From: an uncultured Lutibacter sp.
GTDB lineage: Bacteria > Bacteroidota > Bacteroidia > Flavobacteriales > Flavobacteriaceae
DNA length: 64,000 bases
Direction of reading: 5' to 3'
Assembly (NCBI RefSeq): GCF_947493565.1
Contig: NZ_CANLRG010000007.1
Coordinates: 1-64,000 of the forward strand
In this document: piece after piece, positions 45,995-55,722 of the stretch
How positions within the stretch are numbered: the stretch's first letter is position 1
Layout: the number at the start of each line of letters is the position of its first letter
Translations under genes and position numbers: made by a program
The notes under the pieces: generated by a model
What the model saw: only the letters and a program-made list of their open reading frames with translations
The model's database searches: none
Told to the model about the DNA's origin: nothing

Positions 45995-46037
45995 TGATAT
46001 CTGTCATCTTTTTAAAATTTAGGATACCCTAATTTTG
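45995..46037 (+). promoter_or_regulatory. Promoter of the methylmalonyl-CoA operon with Crp/Fnr-like operator
   Basis: The palindrome-like site TGATATCTGTCA (45995-46006; ATGAY...RTCAT with flanks) is followed after 23 nt by TAATTTTG (46030-46037). No -33 TTG lies 17-23 nt upstream of the -7 box, consistent with dependence on an activator. Confidence 0.65.
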
Positions 46038-46117
46038 TTATTCAATTAGATAATAGATAAAATTCTAGCCTTTTTTTTAGGTATGGTATAAAAATAACTT
46101 ACAAAAATATATTATTT

Positions 46118-46525
46118 ATGAATATTTCACATATAGAACACATCGGGATAGCCGTAGAAAATTTAGACGAATCCATTAAATATTATGAAGAGGTCTTAGG
46201 AATGAAATGCTATGCGATAGAAGAGGTTGTTGATCAAAAGGTGAAAACAGCCTTTTTTTTGGTAGGTAACACAAAAATTGAATTATTAGAAAGCACTTCT
46301 CCAGAAGGACCAATAGGAAAATTTATAGAAAAGAAAGGGCAAGGCATTCATCACATTGCGTTTGCAGTTGATAATGCTACTGAAGCTTTAAAGTTAGCTG
46401 AAGAAAGAGGAGTAAAATTAGTGGATAAGGTTTCAAGAAAAGGTGCTGAAGGATTAAACATAGGTTTTCTTCATCCAAAATCAACACAAGGAGTGTTAAC
46501 AGAACTATGTTCTAAAGAAGAGTAA
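46118..46525 (+). CDS. mce: Methylmalonyl-CoA epimerase
   Basis: This 135-residue vicinal-oxygen-chelate protein has the metal ligands spread over two beta-alpha-beta3 modules ([32 protein letters not shown], and the late Glu in GVLTELC). Length and motifs match methylmalonyl-CoA epimerase closely, not glyoxalase I. It interconverts the (R) and (S) forms of methylmalonyl-CoA, linking the mutase to the decarboxylase. It is the first gene of the operon, 17 bp before the carboxyltransferase gene, which supports the assignment. Confidence 0.93.
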   Translation: MNISHIEHIGIAVENLDESIKYYEEVLGMKCYAIEEVVDQKVKTAFFLVGNTKIELLESTSPEGPIGKFIEKKGQGIHHIAFAVDNATEALKLAEERGVKLVDKVSRKGAEGLNIGFLHPKSTQGVLTELCSKEE

Positions 46526-46542
46526 AAAGAAAAAATATTACA

Positions 46543-48102
46543 ATGGCAAATCAAGATAAAATTAACGAACTCATTGAAAAGAGAGTTAAAGCAAAACTAG
46601 GTGGAGGTGAAAAAAGAATTGAATCTCAACACGCTAAAGGAAAATTAACTGCGCGTGAGAGAATTGAAATTCTTTTAGATGAAGATAGTTTTGAAGAATT
46701 TGACATGTTTGTAACTCACAGAACTAAATCATTTGGGTTAGATAAACAAGTTTACCTATCGGATGGTGTAGTTACAGGGCATGGAACAATTGATGGAAGA
46801 ATAGTTTATGTATTCTCTCAAGACTTTACCGTTTTTGGAGGTTCATTATCGGAAACTTATGCGTTAAAAATTTGTAAAATTATGGATATGGCCATGAAAA
46901 TTGGTGTACCTGTAATTGGGTTAAATGATAGTGGTGGAGCTCGTATTCAAGAAGGAGTTAGATCTTTAGCGGGATATGCAGAAATTTTCCAAAGAAATAT
47001 CATGGCATCAGGTGTAATTCCACAAATTTCATCAATATTAGGCCCTTGTGCTGGTGGAGCTGTATATTCTCCTGCGTTAACAGATTTTACAGTGATGACC
47101 GATCAAACTAGTTATATGTTTGTTACCGGACCAAAGGTGGTACAAGCTGTAACTGGTGAAGTCGTTACAACTGAGCAATTAGGTGGGGCAAATATTCACT
47201 CTACTAAATCTGGAGTTTCTCACTTTTTAGCCGAAACTGATGAAGAAAACTTAATGCTTATTAGAAAGTTAATGAGCTACCTTCCATCTAATAATTTAGA
47301 AGACCCTCCAGCAATTAAATGTGATGATCCAATTGATAGATTGGACGATATTTTAAATGAAATAATTCCAGAAAACCCAAATCAACCATATGATATAGTT
47401 GATGTGATTGCTACCATAGTTGATAATGGTGAGTTTACAGAAGTTCATAGAAATTATGCAAGAAATATTTGTGTTGGATTTGCCCGTTTTAATGGACGTT
47501 CTGTTGGTATTGTTGCAAATCAACCAAAATATTATGCGGGTGTTTTAGATACAGAAGCATCTAGAAAAGCAGCAAGATTTGTTCGTTTTTGTGACGCGTT
47601 TAACATTCCAATTGTAACATTAGTTGATGTGCCTGGTTTCTTACCGGGAACAGGGCAAGAATATGGAGGGATTATTTTACATGGAGCAAAATTATTATTT
47701 GCTTATGGTGAAGCGACAGTACCAAAAGTAACCATTACTTTACGCAAATCATATGGTGGAGCACATGATGTAATGAGTTGTAAACAATTACGAGGAGATT
47801 TAAACTATGCTTGGCCAACAGCAGAGATAGCTGTAATGGGAGCTAAAGGTGCAGTTGAAGTATTAGAAGGTTCTAACATAAGAAAAATTGAAGATGCAGA
47901 AGAAAAATTAGAATACATCGAAAAGAAAGAAGATGAGTATAACGATAAATTTGCAAACCCTTATGAAGCTGCCAAATATGGTTTTATAGATGATGTAATT
48001 GAACCTAGAAATACTCGTTTCAGAGTTATTAGAGCGTTGGAGTTATTAGCCAATAAAAAGGAAATAAATCCACCAAAAAAACATTCAAATATTCCATTAT
48101 AA
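46543..48102 (+). CDS. mmdA: Methylmalonyl-CoA decarboxylase/propionyl-CoA carboxylase carboxyltransferase subunit
   Basis: This 519-residue acyl-CoA carboxyltransferase has both crotonase-like halves: [20 protein letters not shown] and [16 protein letters not shown] in the N-half, and [18 protein letters not shown] and [13 protein letters not shown] in the C-half. It moves the carboxyl group between methylmalonyl-CoA and carrier-bound biotin. The downstream OadG-like, biotin-carrier and OadB subunits, and the lack of a biotin carboxylase gene, indicate a Na+-pumping decarboxylase and not an ATP-driven carboxylase. Its stop overlaps the next start by 1 bp. Confidence 0.92.
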   Translation: MANQDKINELIEKRVKAKLGGGEKRIESQHAKGKLTARERIEILLDEDSFEEFDMFVTHRTKSFGLDKQVYLSDGVVTGHGTIDGRIVYVFSQDFTVFGGSLSETYALKICKIMDMAMKIGVPVIGLNDSGGARIQEGVRSLAGYAEIFQRNIMASGVIPQISSILGPCAGGAVYSPALTDFTVMTDQTSYMFVTGPKVVQAVTGEVVTTEQLGGANIHSTKSGVSHFLAETDEENLMLIRKLMSYLPSNNLEDPPAIKCDDPIDRLDDILNEIIPENPNQPYDIVDVIATIVDNGEFTEVHRNYARNICVGFARFNGRSVGIVANQPKYYAGVLDTEASRKAARFVRFCDAFNIPIVTLVDVPGFLPGTGQEYGGIILHGAKLLFAYGEATVPKVTITLRKSYGGAHDVMSCKQLRGDLNYAWPTAEIAVMGAKGAVEVLEGSNIRKIEDAEEKLEYIEKKEDEYNDKFANPYEAAKYGFIDDVIEPRNTRFRVIRALELLANKKEINPPKKHSNIPL

Positions 48103-48461
48103 TGTCACATATGCTTTTATATATAGATCAAATAAGTGAAGGTTATATTATCCTAATAACAGGATTGTTAATTGTTTTTAGTGCATTATTAACTCTTGCA
48201 GTGTTTTTTAAGTTTGGATTACCAGTTTTATTGTACATATACAAGGTAATAACCAAAAGAAAAGATAAGAAAATTAAAGACATATCTATTGAAGCCGATG
48301 AAAGTTTTACAGGTGAAGTTGCAGCAGCTATTTCAGCAGCAATTCATTTATATCTTCATGAACAACACGATAATGAAAATGCTATATTAACTATAAAACA
48401 AGCAAGAAAATTGTACTCTCCTTGGAGTTCTAAAATATACGGAACTCACAATAGGCTTTAA
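48102..48461 (+). CDS. OadG-family small membrane subunit of the Na+-translocating decarboxylase
   Basis: The 119 residues have one N-terminal transmembrane helix (about 15-45, GYIILITGLLIVFSALLTLAVFF), a basic stop-transfer stretch, and a C-terminal cytoplasmic part with GEVAAAISAAIHLYLHE. This matches the gamma/delta (OadG, MmdD) subunits, which anchor and assemble the complex. It overlaps the carboxyltransferase gene by 1 bp and is 64 bp before the biotin-carrier gene. Confidence 0.85.
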   Translation: MSHMLLYIDQISEGYIILITGLLIVFSALLTLAVFFKFGLPVLLYIYKVITKRKDKKIKDISIEADESFTGEVAAAISAAIHLYLHEQHDNENAILTIKQARKLYSPWSSKIYGTHNRL

Positions 48462-48525
48462 CTGAATTATAGATTATTTGTTAATGGTTTTAAGTTAAAA
48501 CTATCAACAAACAAACATAAAGAAA

Positions 48526-48945
48526 ATGAAAAATTTTAAATTTAGAATACACGATAACAATTACAATGTTAGAATTGTATCGCATGAAGATAATATCATA
48601 GATTTAGAAGTAAACGGTACTTCTTATTCTGTTAAAATGAAGGAGGAAATCAAAAAAACGAAAACTCCTACTTTAGTTCGTTCAGCCTCTAAAAGACCAT
48701 CTGAACCTTTAAAGGTTAATCCGAGTTCATCAACTACTAAAATTGTAGCTCCAATACCAGGAGTAGTTTTATCATTAGATGTAAAAGTTGGTGATACTAT
48801 TAAAGTTGGTGATAGAATGTTAGTGTTAGAAGCTATGAAAATGGAAAACAATATTGTTTCTGAAAAAGCAGGTACTATTACTGCTGTTAATATTTCTGTT
48901 GGACAACAAGTATTGCAAAATGAAGTAATGATTGAACTAGAGTAA
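48526..48945 (+). CDS. Biotin carboxyl carrier subunit
   Basis: This 139-residue protein has a C-terminal biotinyl domain with the attachment site EAMKMEN (biotinylated Lys105) preceded by APIPGVVLSLDVKVGD. It has an N-terminal about 40-residue beta region and a flexible Ser/Pro/Lys linker (VRSASKRPSEPLKVNPSSS). It shuttles CO2 from the carboxyltransferase to the OadB-like membrane subunit. A holocarboxylase synthetase must act in trans; none is in this window. Confidence 0.93.
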   Translation: MKNFKFRIHDNNYNVRIVSHEDNIIDLEVNGTSYSVKMKEEIKKTKTPTLVRSASKRPSEPLKVNPSSSTTKIVAPIPGVVLSLDVKVGDTIKVGDRMLVLEAMKMENNIVSEKAGTITAVNISVGQQVLQNEVMIELE

Positions 48946-49000
48946 AAATTACACAATTATAGGTTTTTTTTAAGACGTATAATTCGTAAAAAATAAAAAA

Positions 49001-50323
49001 ATGAAAAAAGTATTATTAATATTTGGAGTGATATCCTTGCTAGTTTTTATTAGACCTGCTTTAGGGTTAAACAAAGATATAAATCCAAATAATACCATCA
49101 CATCAGTTCAAGCTGATCAAGTAAATCAGGTAGAAGAAGGGGTCTATGATGGAGCCTTTAAAGGAATCAAACAATTTTATAATTACACTGGTTTTGCAAA
49201 TGCTTCTGCAGGCAATTTAATTATGATACTTATTGGTATTATATTTATATATTTAGGCATTAAGTTTGATTACGAACCCTTACTTTTAATCCCTATAGGG
49301 GCTGGTGTAATTATTGGTAATGTGCCATTTGTTGCAGGAAATCAAACAGGAATTTATGAAGCAGGTTCTGTTTTAAATTACTTGTATTTTGGAGTAGTAA
49401 AAGGTATATATCCACCATTAATCTTTTTAGGAATTGGTGCAATGACAGATTTTTCGTCGTTAATTGCAAATCCAAAATTAATGTTGTTAGGTGCAGCGGC
49501 ACAAATTGGTGTATTTGCAACATTTTTAGGAGCACTTTATTTAGGTTTTAATTTACCTGAAGCTGGGGCTATAGGAATTATTGGCGGAGCAGATGGTCCA
49601 ACAGCAATTTTCCTTTCTTCAAAATTAGCCAATGGGATAAATCTTTTAGCTGATGGAACAGTTGTAAAAAACTTGATTGGTCCAATTGCAATTGCCGCTT
49701 ATTCTTATATGGCATTAGTACCAGTAATTCAACCTCCTTTAATGAGATTGTTGATTTCTAAAGAGGATAGAAAAATAAAAATGAAACCACCTAGAGCTGT
49801 ATCTCAAAAAGAAAAAATGATTTTTCCAATTGTTGCTTTATTATTAACAACATTTATTTCTCCAAGTGCATTACCATTATTAGGAATGCTATTCTTTGGT
49901 AATTTATTAAAAGAATCTGGAAGAACGGAACGATTAGCAGATACAGCACGTACTAAATTAATTGATATTGTAACCATCCTTTTAGGAGTTACGGTAGGTG
50001 CATCAACGCAAGCAGACATTTTTATCACTAAAGATTCATTAATGATATTTGGTCTTGGGGCAATATCATTCGTAATTGCAACTATGGGAGGACTATTCTT
50101 TGCCAAGTTTATGAACTTGTTCTTAAAAGGTGATGATAAAATTAATCCATTAATAGGAGCTGCTGGAGTTTCTGCAGTTCCTGATAGTGCAAGAGTCGTT
50201 CATCATGAAGGGTTAAAATCGGATCCAACAAATTATTTATTGATGCATGCAATGGCACCAAATGTATCTGGTGTAATTGGTTCTGCAATTGCTGCGGGTA
50301 TCATATTGAGCTTTTTAGGATAA
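49001..50323 (+). CDS. oadB: Na+-translocating decarboxylase beta subunit (OadB/MmdB/GcdB family)
   Basis: This 440-residue polytopic protein has the two hallmark regions: GIIGGADGPTAIFLSSKLA, with the Na+-binding Asp, and NPLIGAAGVSAVPDSARVVHHEG. It decarboxylates carboxybiotin and uses the free energy to export Na+. A signal-peptide-like extension of about 60 residues (LLVFIRPALG, then a polar stretch) precedes the first core helix; this resembles the longer Bacteroidota forms. In reverse, a Na+ gradient could drive propionyl-CoA carboxylation. Confidence 0.93.
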   Translation: MKKVLLIFGVISLLVFIRPALGLNKDINPNNTITSVQADQVNQVEEGVYDGAFKGIKQFYNYTGFANASAGNLIMILIGIIFIYLGIKFDYEPLLLIPIGAGVIIGNVPFVAGNQTGIYEAGSVLNYLYFGVVKGIYPPLIFLGIGAMTDFSSLIANPKLMLLGAAAQIGVFATFLGALYLGFNLPEAGAIGIIGGADGPTAIFLSSKLANGINLLADGTVVKNLIGPIAIAAYSYMALVPVIQPPLMRLLISKEDRKIKMKPPRAVSQKEKMIFPIVALLLTTFISPSALPLLGMLFFGNLLKESGRTERLADTARTKLIDIVTILLGVTVGASTQADIFITKDSLMIFGLGAISFVIATMGGLFFAKFMNLFLKGDDKINPLIGAAGVSAVPDSARVVHHEGLKSDPTNYLLMHAMAPNVSGVIGSAIAAGIILSFLG

Positions 50324-50376
50324 ATATAATTTTGATAAGTTGAAAAAATAAACAGCACATTTAAAGTTTTAATAAA

Positions 50377-51666
50377 ATGAAAATACCAAATGTAATGACA
50401 GCCAAAGAAGCTGTTAAATTAATACAATCAGGAAATAGGGTTTTAATTCAAGGAGGGTCAGCAACACCACAAACTTTAGTCAAAGCAATGGTTGAAAGAG
50501 CTCCTGAGTTAAAAGGAGTTGAAATAGTACACCTTCATACAGAAGGAGAATGTGGTTATACAGCACCAGAACTAAGTGAAAGCTTTAGAACAAACGCTTT
50601 CTTTATTGGAGGAAACGTAAGAAAAATGGTAGGAGAAACGGTTGATTATATTCCAATTTTTTTGAGTGATATTCCAAGTTTGTTTCGTCAAGGATATATG
50701 GATTTAGATGTAGTTTTGGTAAACGTTTCACCACCAGACAAACATGGTTTTTGTTCTTTAGGTGTTTCAGTTGATATTGTTATTTCAGGAATTGAGCAAG
50801 GAAAAAAAGTGATTGCACAAATTAATCCACGTATGCCACGTACTTTTGGAGATGCTTTAGTACACGTTAATAATTTTGATGCTTGTGTACTAGTTGAAGA
50901 AGAAATTTATGAGATGAAATTTGTGGAACCTACTGAAGAAGAAAAAGCAATAGGTAAAAATATTGCCGAAATTATAGATGATGGGGCTACACTTCAAATG
51001 GGAATTGGAGGAATTCCAAATGCAGTTTTAACATTCTTACACAATCATAAAGATTTAGGAATACACACAGAAATGTTTTCTGAAGGCATTGTAGATTTAG
51101 TTGAAAAAGGTGTTGTAAATGGCTCTAAGAAAAAACTAAATCCTTATAAAATTATTTCAGGATTTGCAATGGGAACTCGTCGATTATATGACTTTATGGA
51201 TGACAACCCAGAAATTGAAATGAATGATATTGCTTATGTAAACGATACGGCTGTTATACGTCAAAATCCAAAAGTTACAGCCATTAACTCTGCGATTGAA
51301 ATTGATATTACGGGTCAAGTTTGTGCTGATTCAATAGGTTCTAGAATGTTCTCTGGAGTTGGTGGCCAAATGGACTTTATGCGTGGAGCTGCTTTATCAA
51401 TGGGAGGAAAACCAATTATAGCAGTTACTTCAACTACGCACAAAGGAGTTTCTAAAATTGTTCCTATGCTTAAACAGGGAGCAGGTGTGGTAACAACCAG
51501 AGCTCATGCTAGATTTGTTGCTACAGAATATGGCGTTGCAGAGCTGTTTGGAAGAAACTTAAAACAACGAGCTCAATCTTTAAGAGATGTTGCACACCCA
51601 GACCATAGAGAGGATTTAGACAAAGCTATTTTTGAAAGATTTGGAAGTAGTTTAATGGTTAAATAA
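50377..51666 (+). CDS. Acetyl-CoA hydrolase/transferase family CoA-transferase
   Basis: This 429-residue class I-type CoA-transferase has the oxyanion/CoA segment QMGIGGIPNAVL, the catalytic-Glu region HTEMFSEGIVDL and the C-terminal GGQMDFMRGA. Members move CoA among acetate, propionate, succinate or 4-hydroxybutyrate. Located between oadB and the mutase genes, the most economical reading is a propionyl-CoA:succinate (or acetate) CoA-transferase that closes the succinate-propionate cycle. Substrate choice is an inference. Confidence 0.88.
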   Translation: MKIPNVMTAKEAVKLIQSGNRVLIQGGSATPQTLVKAMVERAPELKGVEIVHLHTEGECGYTAPELSESFRTNAFFIGGNVRKMVGETVDYIPIFLSDIPSLFRQGYMDLDVVLVNVSPPDKHGFCSLGVSVDIVISGIEQGKKVIAQINPRMPRTFGDALVHVNNFDACVLVEEEIYEMKFVEPTEEEKAIGKNIAEIIDDGATLQMGIGGIPNAVLTFLHNHKDLGIHTEMFSEGIVDLVEKGVVNGSKKKLNPYKIISGFAMGTRRLYDFMDDNPEIEMNDIAYVNDTAVIRQNPKVTAINSAIEIDITGQVCADSIGSRMFSGVGGQMDFMRGAALSMGGKPIIAVTSTTHKGVSKIVPMLKQGAGVVTTRAHARFVATEYGVAELFGRNLKQRAQSLRDVAHPDHREDLDKAIFERFGSSLMVK

Positions 51667-51707
51667 TTTTATTTAAATTACGCATATCACAATTAATATA
51701 AACTATT

Positions 51708-53516
51708 ATGAACGATAAAAACAAAACGCTTTTCTCTGAATTCAATCCTGTTTCAAAACAAGAATGGATGGACAAAGTGAACATTGATTTAAAAGGTGCA
51801 GATTTTGACAAAAAATTAGTTTGGAAAAACTTAAGCAAAATTGCAATTCAGCCTTTTTATACAAATGAAGATACCATAAATTGTTTAACAAATACTGGAG
51901 AAAACTCTCAGGCTTTAACAAACTACCGTGCTATTAGGGTTCAAAATGCTGAAAACGCAAATAAATTAGCGTTAAAAGCTATTGAAGAAGGAATGAACGG
52001 AATAATATTTGAAGTGGTTGAGCATATTGCTGTTTCTGAGCTTTTAAAAAATATTAATTTGAATGAAATTTCAGTTTCATTCATCCTATTTTCAAATGAA
52101 CTTTCATTTGCAACGGAATTTATTTCATTTGTAAAACAAAATAATGTAGCTTCTCATAATTTGAAAGGGTATTTTGATACTCAACTAATTTCAAATTATG
52201 TTACAACTGGAAAATTAGACAATACCAATTTTGATGTAATTGCAGCTTTGATTAACTTAACAGCGGAGTTTCCTAACTTTAAAGCAATAACTTTATCAGG
52301 AAGTGAGTATTTAGACGCTGGTGCTAACCAAGTTCAAGAAATTGCATATACGCTAAATTCATTAGTTTATTTAATTGATGAACTTACCCAAAAAGAGATA
52401 AAAGTTCAAACTATTTTTGATAATTTAAACATCAATTTTGCAATTGGATTAGAGTATTTTATTGAAATTGGAAAATTTAGAGCATTTAACAATTTATTAC
52501 AAGAAATTGCTACTAAATATGGGATTGTAGAATTTTCTAAAACAGTAACAGCTAAAACATCAATTTGGAGCAAATCTGTTACAGATGCCCATACCAATAT
52601 GTTACGTGCTACTACAGAAGCTATGTCTGCTATTTTAGGAAATGTTGACGGTGTTTTAATTGATCCGTATGATAAAGAATTTAATAATCCTTCAGATTTT
52701 TCAAGTAGAATAGCAGGAAATATTTCAACTATTTTAAAAGAAGAATCTTACTTTGGAAAAGTTAGTAACCCTGTTGATGGTTCTTATTATATAGAAGAAG
52801 TTACATTTAAAATTGCAGAAAAAGCTTTAGAACTTTTCAAAGCAATTGAAGCAAACGGAGGTTTTTATACTTCATTTGAAGGAGAATTAATTCAAGAGCA
52901 TATTGCTCAAATTCGTCAAGAAAAAGTAAAATTAATAAGTCAAAGAAGATTGCCTTTAGTTGGAGTAAATAAATATCCTAACTTAATGGAAAAAGTATCT
53001 TCAGAAATTCTTTCTGATAGTTACAAAATAACATCTACTAAGATTTTAAAACCTAGAAGAGCTTCTTTGGAAATTGAAGCTATTAGAAAAGCAACAGAAG
53101 AATTGGTTGCTGCAACCAACAAACGCCCAATAGTTGAATTGGCAAGTTTTGGAAATTTAACAATGCGTAAAGCTAGAGCGGCTTTTTCATATGATTTTAT
53201 TGGAGTAAGCGGATTTAATGTACAGCAAGAAGAAAGTTACGCTTCTGCATTAGAAGCTGCTGAAACTAGTGCAAATTCTGAAGCAGATGTTGTGGTAATT
53301 TGTAGTTCAGATGAGGATTATAACGAGAGTGCCATTGCTTTTGTAAAAGCCTTTAGAGCCTTAAATAATACCAAAGTATTGTTATTAGCAGGAGCGCCAA
53401 GTAATATAGATGAATTAACTGAAGCTGGTTTAGATGGTGTTGTAAATATGAGATCAGATGTGATTACAACCATAGCTAGTATTCAGAAAAAAATTCAGCA
53501 AACAATTAAAGCTTAA
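51708..53516 (+). CDS. mutA: Methylmalonyl-CoA mutase small subunit
   Basis: This 602-residue protein is homologous to the large subunit but with a degenerate active site and B12 domain, as expected of the beta subunit of heterodimeric mutases. Typical segments are [46 protein letters not shown] and the late [12 protein letters not shown]. The DxHxxG cobalamin motif is absent. It pairs with the protein encoded 5 bp downstream to interconvert succinyl-CoA and (R)-methylmalonyl-CoA. Confidence 0.92.
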   Translation: MNDKNKTLFSEFNPVSKQEWMDKVNIDLKGADFDKKLVWKNLSKIAIQPFYTNEDTINCLTNTGENSQALTNYRAIRVQNAENANKLALKAIEEGMNGIIFEVVEHIAVSELLKNINLNEISVSFILFSNELSFATEFISFVKQNNVASHNLKGYFDTQLISNYVTTGKLDNTNFDVIAALINLTAEFPNFKAITLSGSEYLDAGANQVQEIAYTLNSLVYLIDELTQKEIKVQTIFDNLNINFAIGLEYFIEIGKFRAFNNLLQEIATKYGIVEFSKTVTAKTSIWSKSVTDAHTNMLRATTEAMSAILGNVDGVLIDPYDKEFNNPSDFSSRIAGNISTILKEESYFGKVSNPVDGSYYIEEVTFKIAEKALELFKAIEANGGFYTSFEGELIQEHIAQIRQEKVKLISQRRLPLVGVNKYPNLMEKVSSEILSDSYKITSTKILKPRRASLEIEAIRKATEELVAATNKRPIVELASFGNLTMRKARAAFSYDFIGVSGFNVQQEESYASALEAAETSANSEADVVVICSSDEDYNESAIAFVKAFRALNNTKVLLLAGAPSNIDELTEAGLDGVVNMRSDVITTIASIQKKIQQTIKA

Positions 53517-53521
53517 GAGGT

Positions 53522-55654
53522 ATGAAACCAGATTTTTCAGATATAACATTAAACTCAGCAGTAAAACAAACTACTGCAACTTCAGAGAATCAAGAAGTTT
53601 GGAATACTCCTGAAGGAATTCCTGTAAAAAAACATTTTTCTAAAGACGACATATCAGAAGCTGAACATTTAGGTTTTGCAGCAGGTATTCCTCCATTTTT
53701 AAGAGGTCCTTATAGTGCTATGTATGCTATGCGTCCTTGGACAGTACGTCAATATGCAGGTTTCTCAACAGCAGAAGAATCCAATGCTTTTTACAGAAGA
53801 AACTTAGCGGCTGGTCAAAAAGGACTTTCAGTTGCTTTTGATTTAGCTACCCACCGTGGTTATGATTCGGATCATCCACGTGTAACGGGTGATGTTGGTA
53901 AAGCAGGTGTTGCTATAGATTCTATTTTAGATATGGAAATTTTGTTCGATCAAATTCCTTTAGATAAAATGTCGGTTTCTATGACTATGAATGGAGCTGT
54001 TTTGCCAATTATGGCTTTTTATATTGCTGCTGCAAAAAAACAAGGGGTTTCTTTGGATAAACTTTCTGGAACCATTCAAAATGATATTTTAAAAGAGTTT
54101 ATGGTGCGTAATACATATATTTACCCACCATTACCTTCTATGAAAATAATTGGAGATATTTTTGAATATACTACTCAAAATATGCCGAAGTTTAATTCCA
54201 TTTCAATTAGTGGTTACCATATGCAAGAAGCTGGTGCGACCGCTGATATTGAGTTAGCATATACTTTAGCAGATGGTTTGGAGTATATTAGAACTGGATT
54301 AAAATCTGGTTTAAAAATTGATGAATTTGCTCCGCGTTTATCTTTCTTTTGGGCGGTAGGAATGAATCACTTTATGGAAATTGCTAAAATGCGTGCAGGG
54401 CGTATGTTGTGGGCAAAAATTATAAAGCAATTCAATCCAAAAAATCCAAAATCAATGGCATTGCGTACACATAGTCAAACTTCAGGTTGGAGTTTAAGTG
54501 AACAAGATCCATTTAACAATGTAGCACGTACGTGTATTGAAGCAATGGCGGCCGGTTTTGGAGGAACTCAATCACTTCATACCAATGCATTAGATGAAGC
54601 AATTGCGTTACCAACTGATTTCTCTGCTAGAATTGCGCGTAATACGCAAATTTTTATCCAAGATGAAACACAAATGACCAAAGCGGTTGATCCGTGGGCA
54701 GGTTCTTATTATGTAGAATATTTAACTCAAGAAATTGCAAAAAAAGCTTGGAAATTAATTGAAGAGGTTGAAGAGCTTGGAGGAATGGCGAAAGCTATTG
54801 AATCAGGTGTTCCTAAAATGAGAATTGAAGAAGCTTCAGCACGAAAACAAGCTCGTTTAGATTCTGGTCAAGATATTTTGGTGGGTGTAAACAAATATCA
54901 AACAAAAGAAGAGTCTAATATTGAAATTTTAGAAGTTGATAACACAGTTGTTAGAAATTCTCAAATAGAACGTTTGAAAAAATTAAAAGCAAACAGAGAT
55001 CAAGCAATCGTTGACGCTAATTTAGCAGCGTTATCAAAATGTGCAGAAACTGGAAAAGGAAATTTATTAGCATTGGCTGTTGAAGCTGCAGAAAATTTTG
55101 CAACTTTAGGTGAAATTTCAGATGCTTTAGAAGTTCATTTTGGAAGACATAAAGCAAATACTAATTTAATAAGTGGTGTGTATAGTAAAGAAGTAAATAA
55201 CGATAGTACATTTGTAAAAGCTCAAAAGTTGGCAGATAAATTTGCTGAAATTGAAGGACGTAGACCAAGAGTAATGATTGCCAAAATGGGTCAAGATGGG
55301 CATGATAGAGGAGCCAAAGTTGTGGCTTCAAGTTTTGCAGATTTAGGTTTTGATGTTGATATGGGATCATTATTCCAAACTCCTGAAGAAGTTGCGAAAC
55401 AAGCTATAGAAAATGATGTGCATTTTGTGGGAGCTTCAAGTTTGGCAGCTGGTCATAAAACATTAATTCCTCAACTAATTGAAGAATTAGAAAAATTAGG
55501 AAGACCAGATATTATGGTATTTGCAGGAGGAGTAATTCCTGCTCAGGACTACAATTACTTATTAGAAAGAAAAGTAGCAGCCATTTTTGGACCTGGTACG
55601 GTAATTTCTGAATCAGCAATTACTATTATGGAAAAATATTTAGAACAAGAATAA
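53522..55654 (+). CDS. mutB: Methylmalonyl-CoA mutase large (catalytic) subunit
   Basis: The 710-residue catalytic subunit has the substrate barrel ([55 protein letters not shown]) and a C-terminal B12 domain with Asp592-x-His594-x-x-Gly597 in [11 protein letters not shown]. It uses adenosylcobalamin to interconvert succinyl-CoA and methylmalonyl-CoA. It is the last gene of the operon, followed by a bidirectional terminator and the convergent meaB. Confidence 0.96.
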   Translation: MKPDFSDITLNSAVKQTTATSENQEVWNTPEGIPVKKHFSKDDISEAEHLGFAAGIPPFLRGPYSAMYAMRPWTVRQYAGFSTAEESNAFYRRNLAAGQKGLSVAFDLATHRGYDSDHPRVTGDVGKAGVAIDSILDMEILFDQIPLDKMSVSMTMNGAVLPIMAFYIAAAKKQGVSLDKLSGTIQNDILKEFMVRNTYIYPPLPSMKIIGDIFEYTTQNMPKFNSISISGYHMQEAGATADIELAYTLADGLEYIRTGLKSGLKIDEFAPRLSFFWAVGMNHFMEIAKMRAGRMLWAKIIKQFNPKNPKSMALRTHSQTSGWSLSEQDPFNNVARTCIEAMAAGFGGTQSLHTNALDEAIALPTDFSARIARNTQIFIQDETQMTKAVDPWAGSYYVEYLTQEIAKKAWKLIEEVEELGGMAKAIESGVPKMRIEEASARKQARLDSGQDILVGVNKYQTKEESNIEILEVDNTVVRNSQIERLKKLKANRDQAIVDANLAALSKCAETGKGNLLALAVEAAENFATLGEISDALEVHFGRHKANTNLISGVYSKEVNNDSTFVKAQKLADKFAEIEGRRPRVMIAKMGQDGHDRGAKVVASSFADLGFDVDMGSLFQTPEEVAKQAIENDVHFVGASSLAAGHKTLIPQLIEELEKLGRPDIMVFAGGVIPAQDYNYLLERKVAAIFGPGTVISESAITIMEKYLEQE

Positions 55655-55672
55655 TTTCTAAATAATGAATAG

Positions 55673-55704
55673 AAAAGCCCAGCATTTTAATGCTGGGCTT
55701 TTTT
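55673..55704. terminator. Bidirectional terminator between mutB and meaB
   Basis: A perfect 14-bp stem (55673-55686 with 55689-55702; core GCCCAGCATT) with a 2-nt loop is flanked by A and T runs. It serves both convergent genes. Confidence 0.93.
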
Positions 55705-55722
55705 GGTTTTAAGTAAGTTGCT

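Larger units (their letters stand above)
45794..46117. other. 324-bp intergenic region tdh to methylmalonyl-CoA operon
   Basis: No gene is visible. It holds the tdh terminator (45817-45845) and the operator plus -7 box of the downstream operon (45995-46037), leaving a leader of about 77 nt before the first ATG. The remainder (45846-45994) is AT-rich with nothing I can support. Confidence 0.6.

Noticed and set aside
46118-46525. Glyoxalase I (lactoylglutathione lyase) annotation
   Set aside because: Same superfamily, but length, motifs and operon with mutase and carboxyltransferase fit methylmalonyl-CoA epimerase.
46543-48945. ATP-dependent propionyl-CoA carboxylase
   Set aside because: No biotin carboxylase domain or gene is present, whereas OadG-like, stand-alone carrier and OadB subunits are, so the Na+-coupled enzyme is the better reading.
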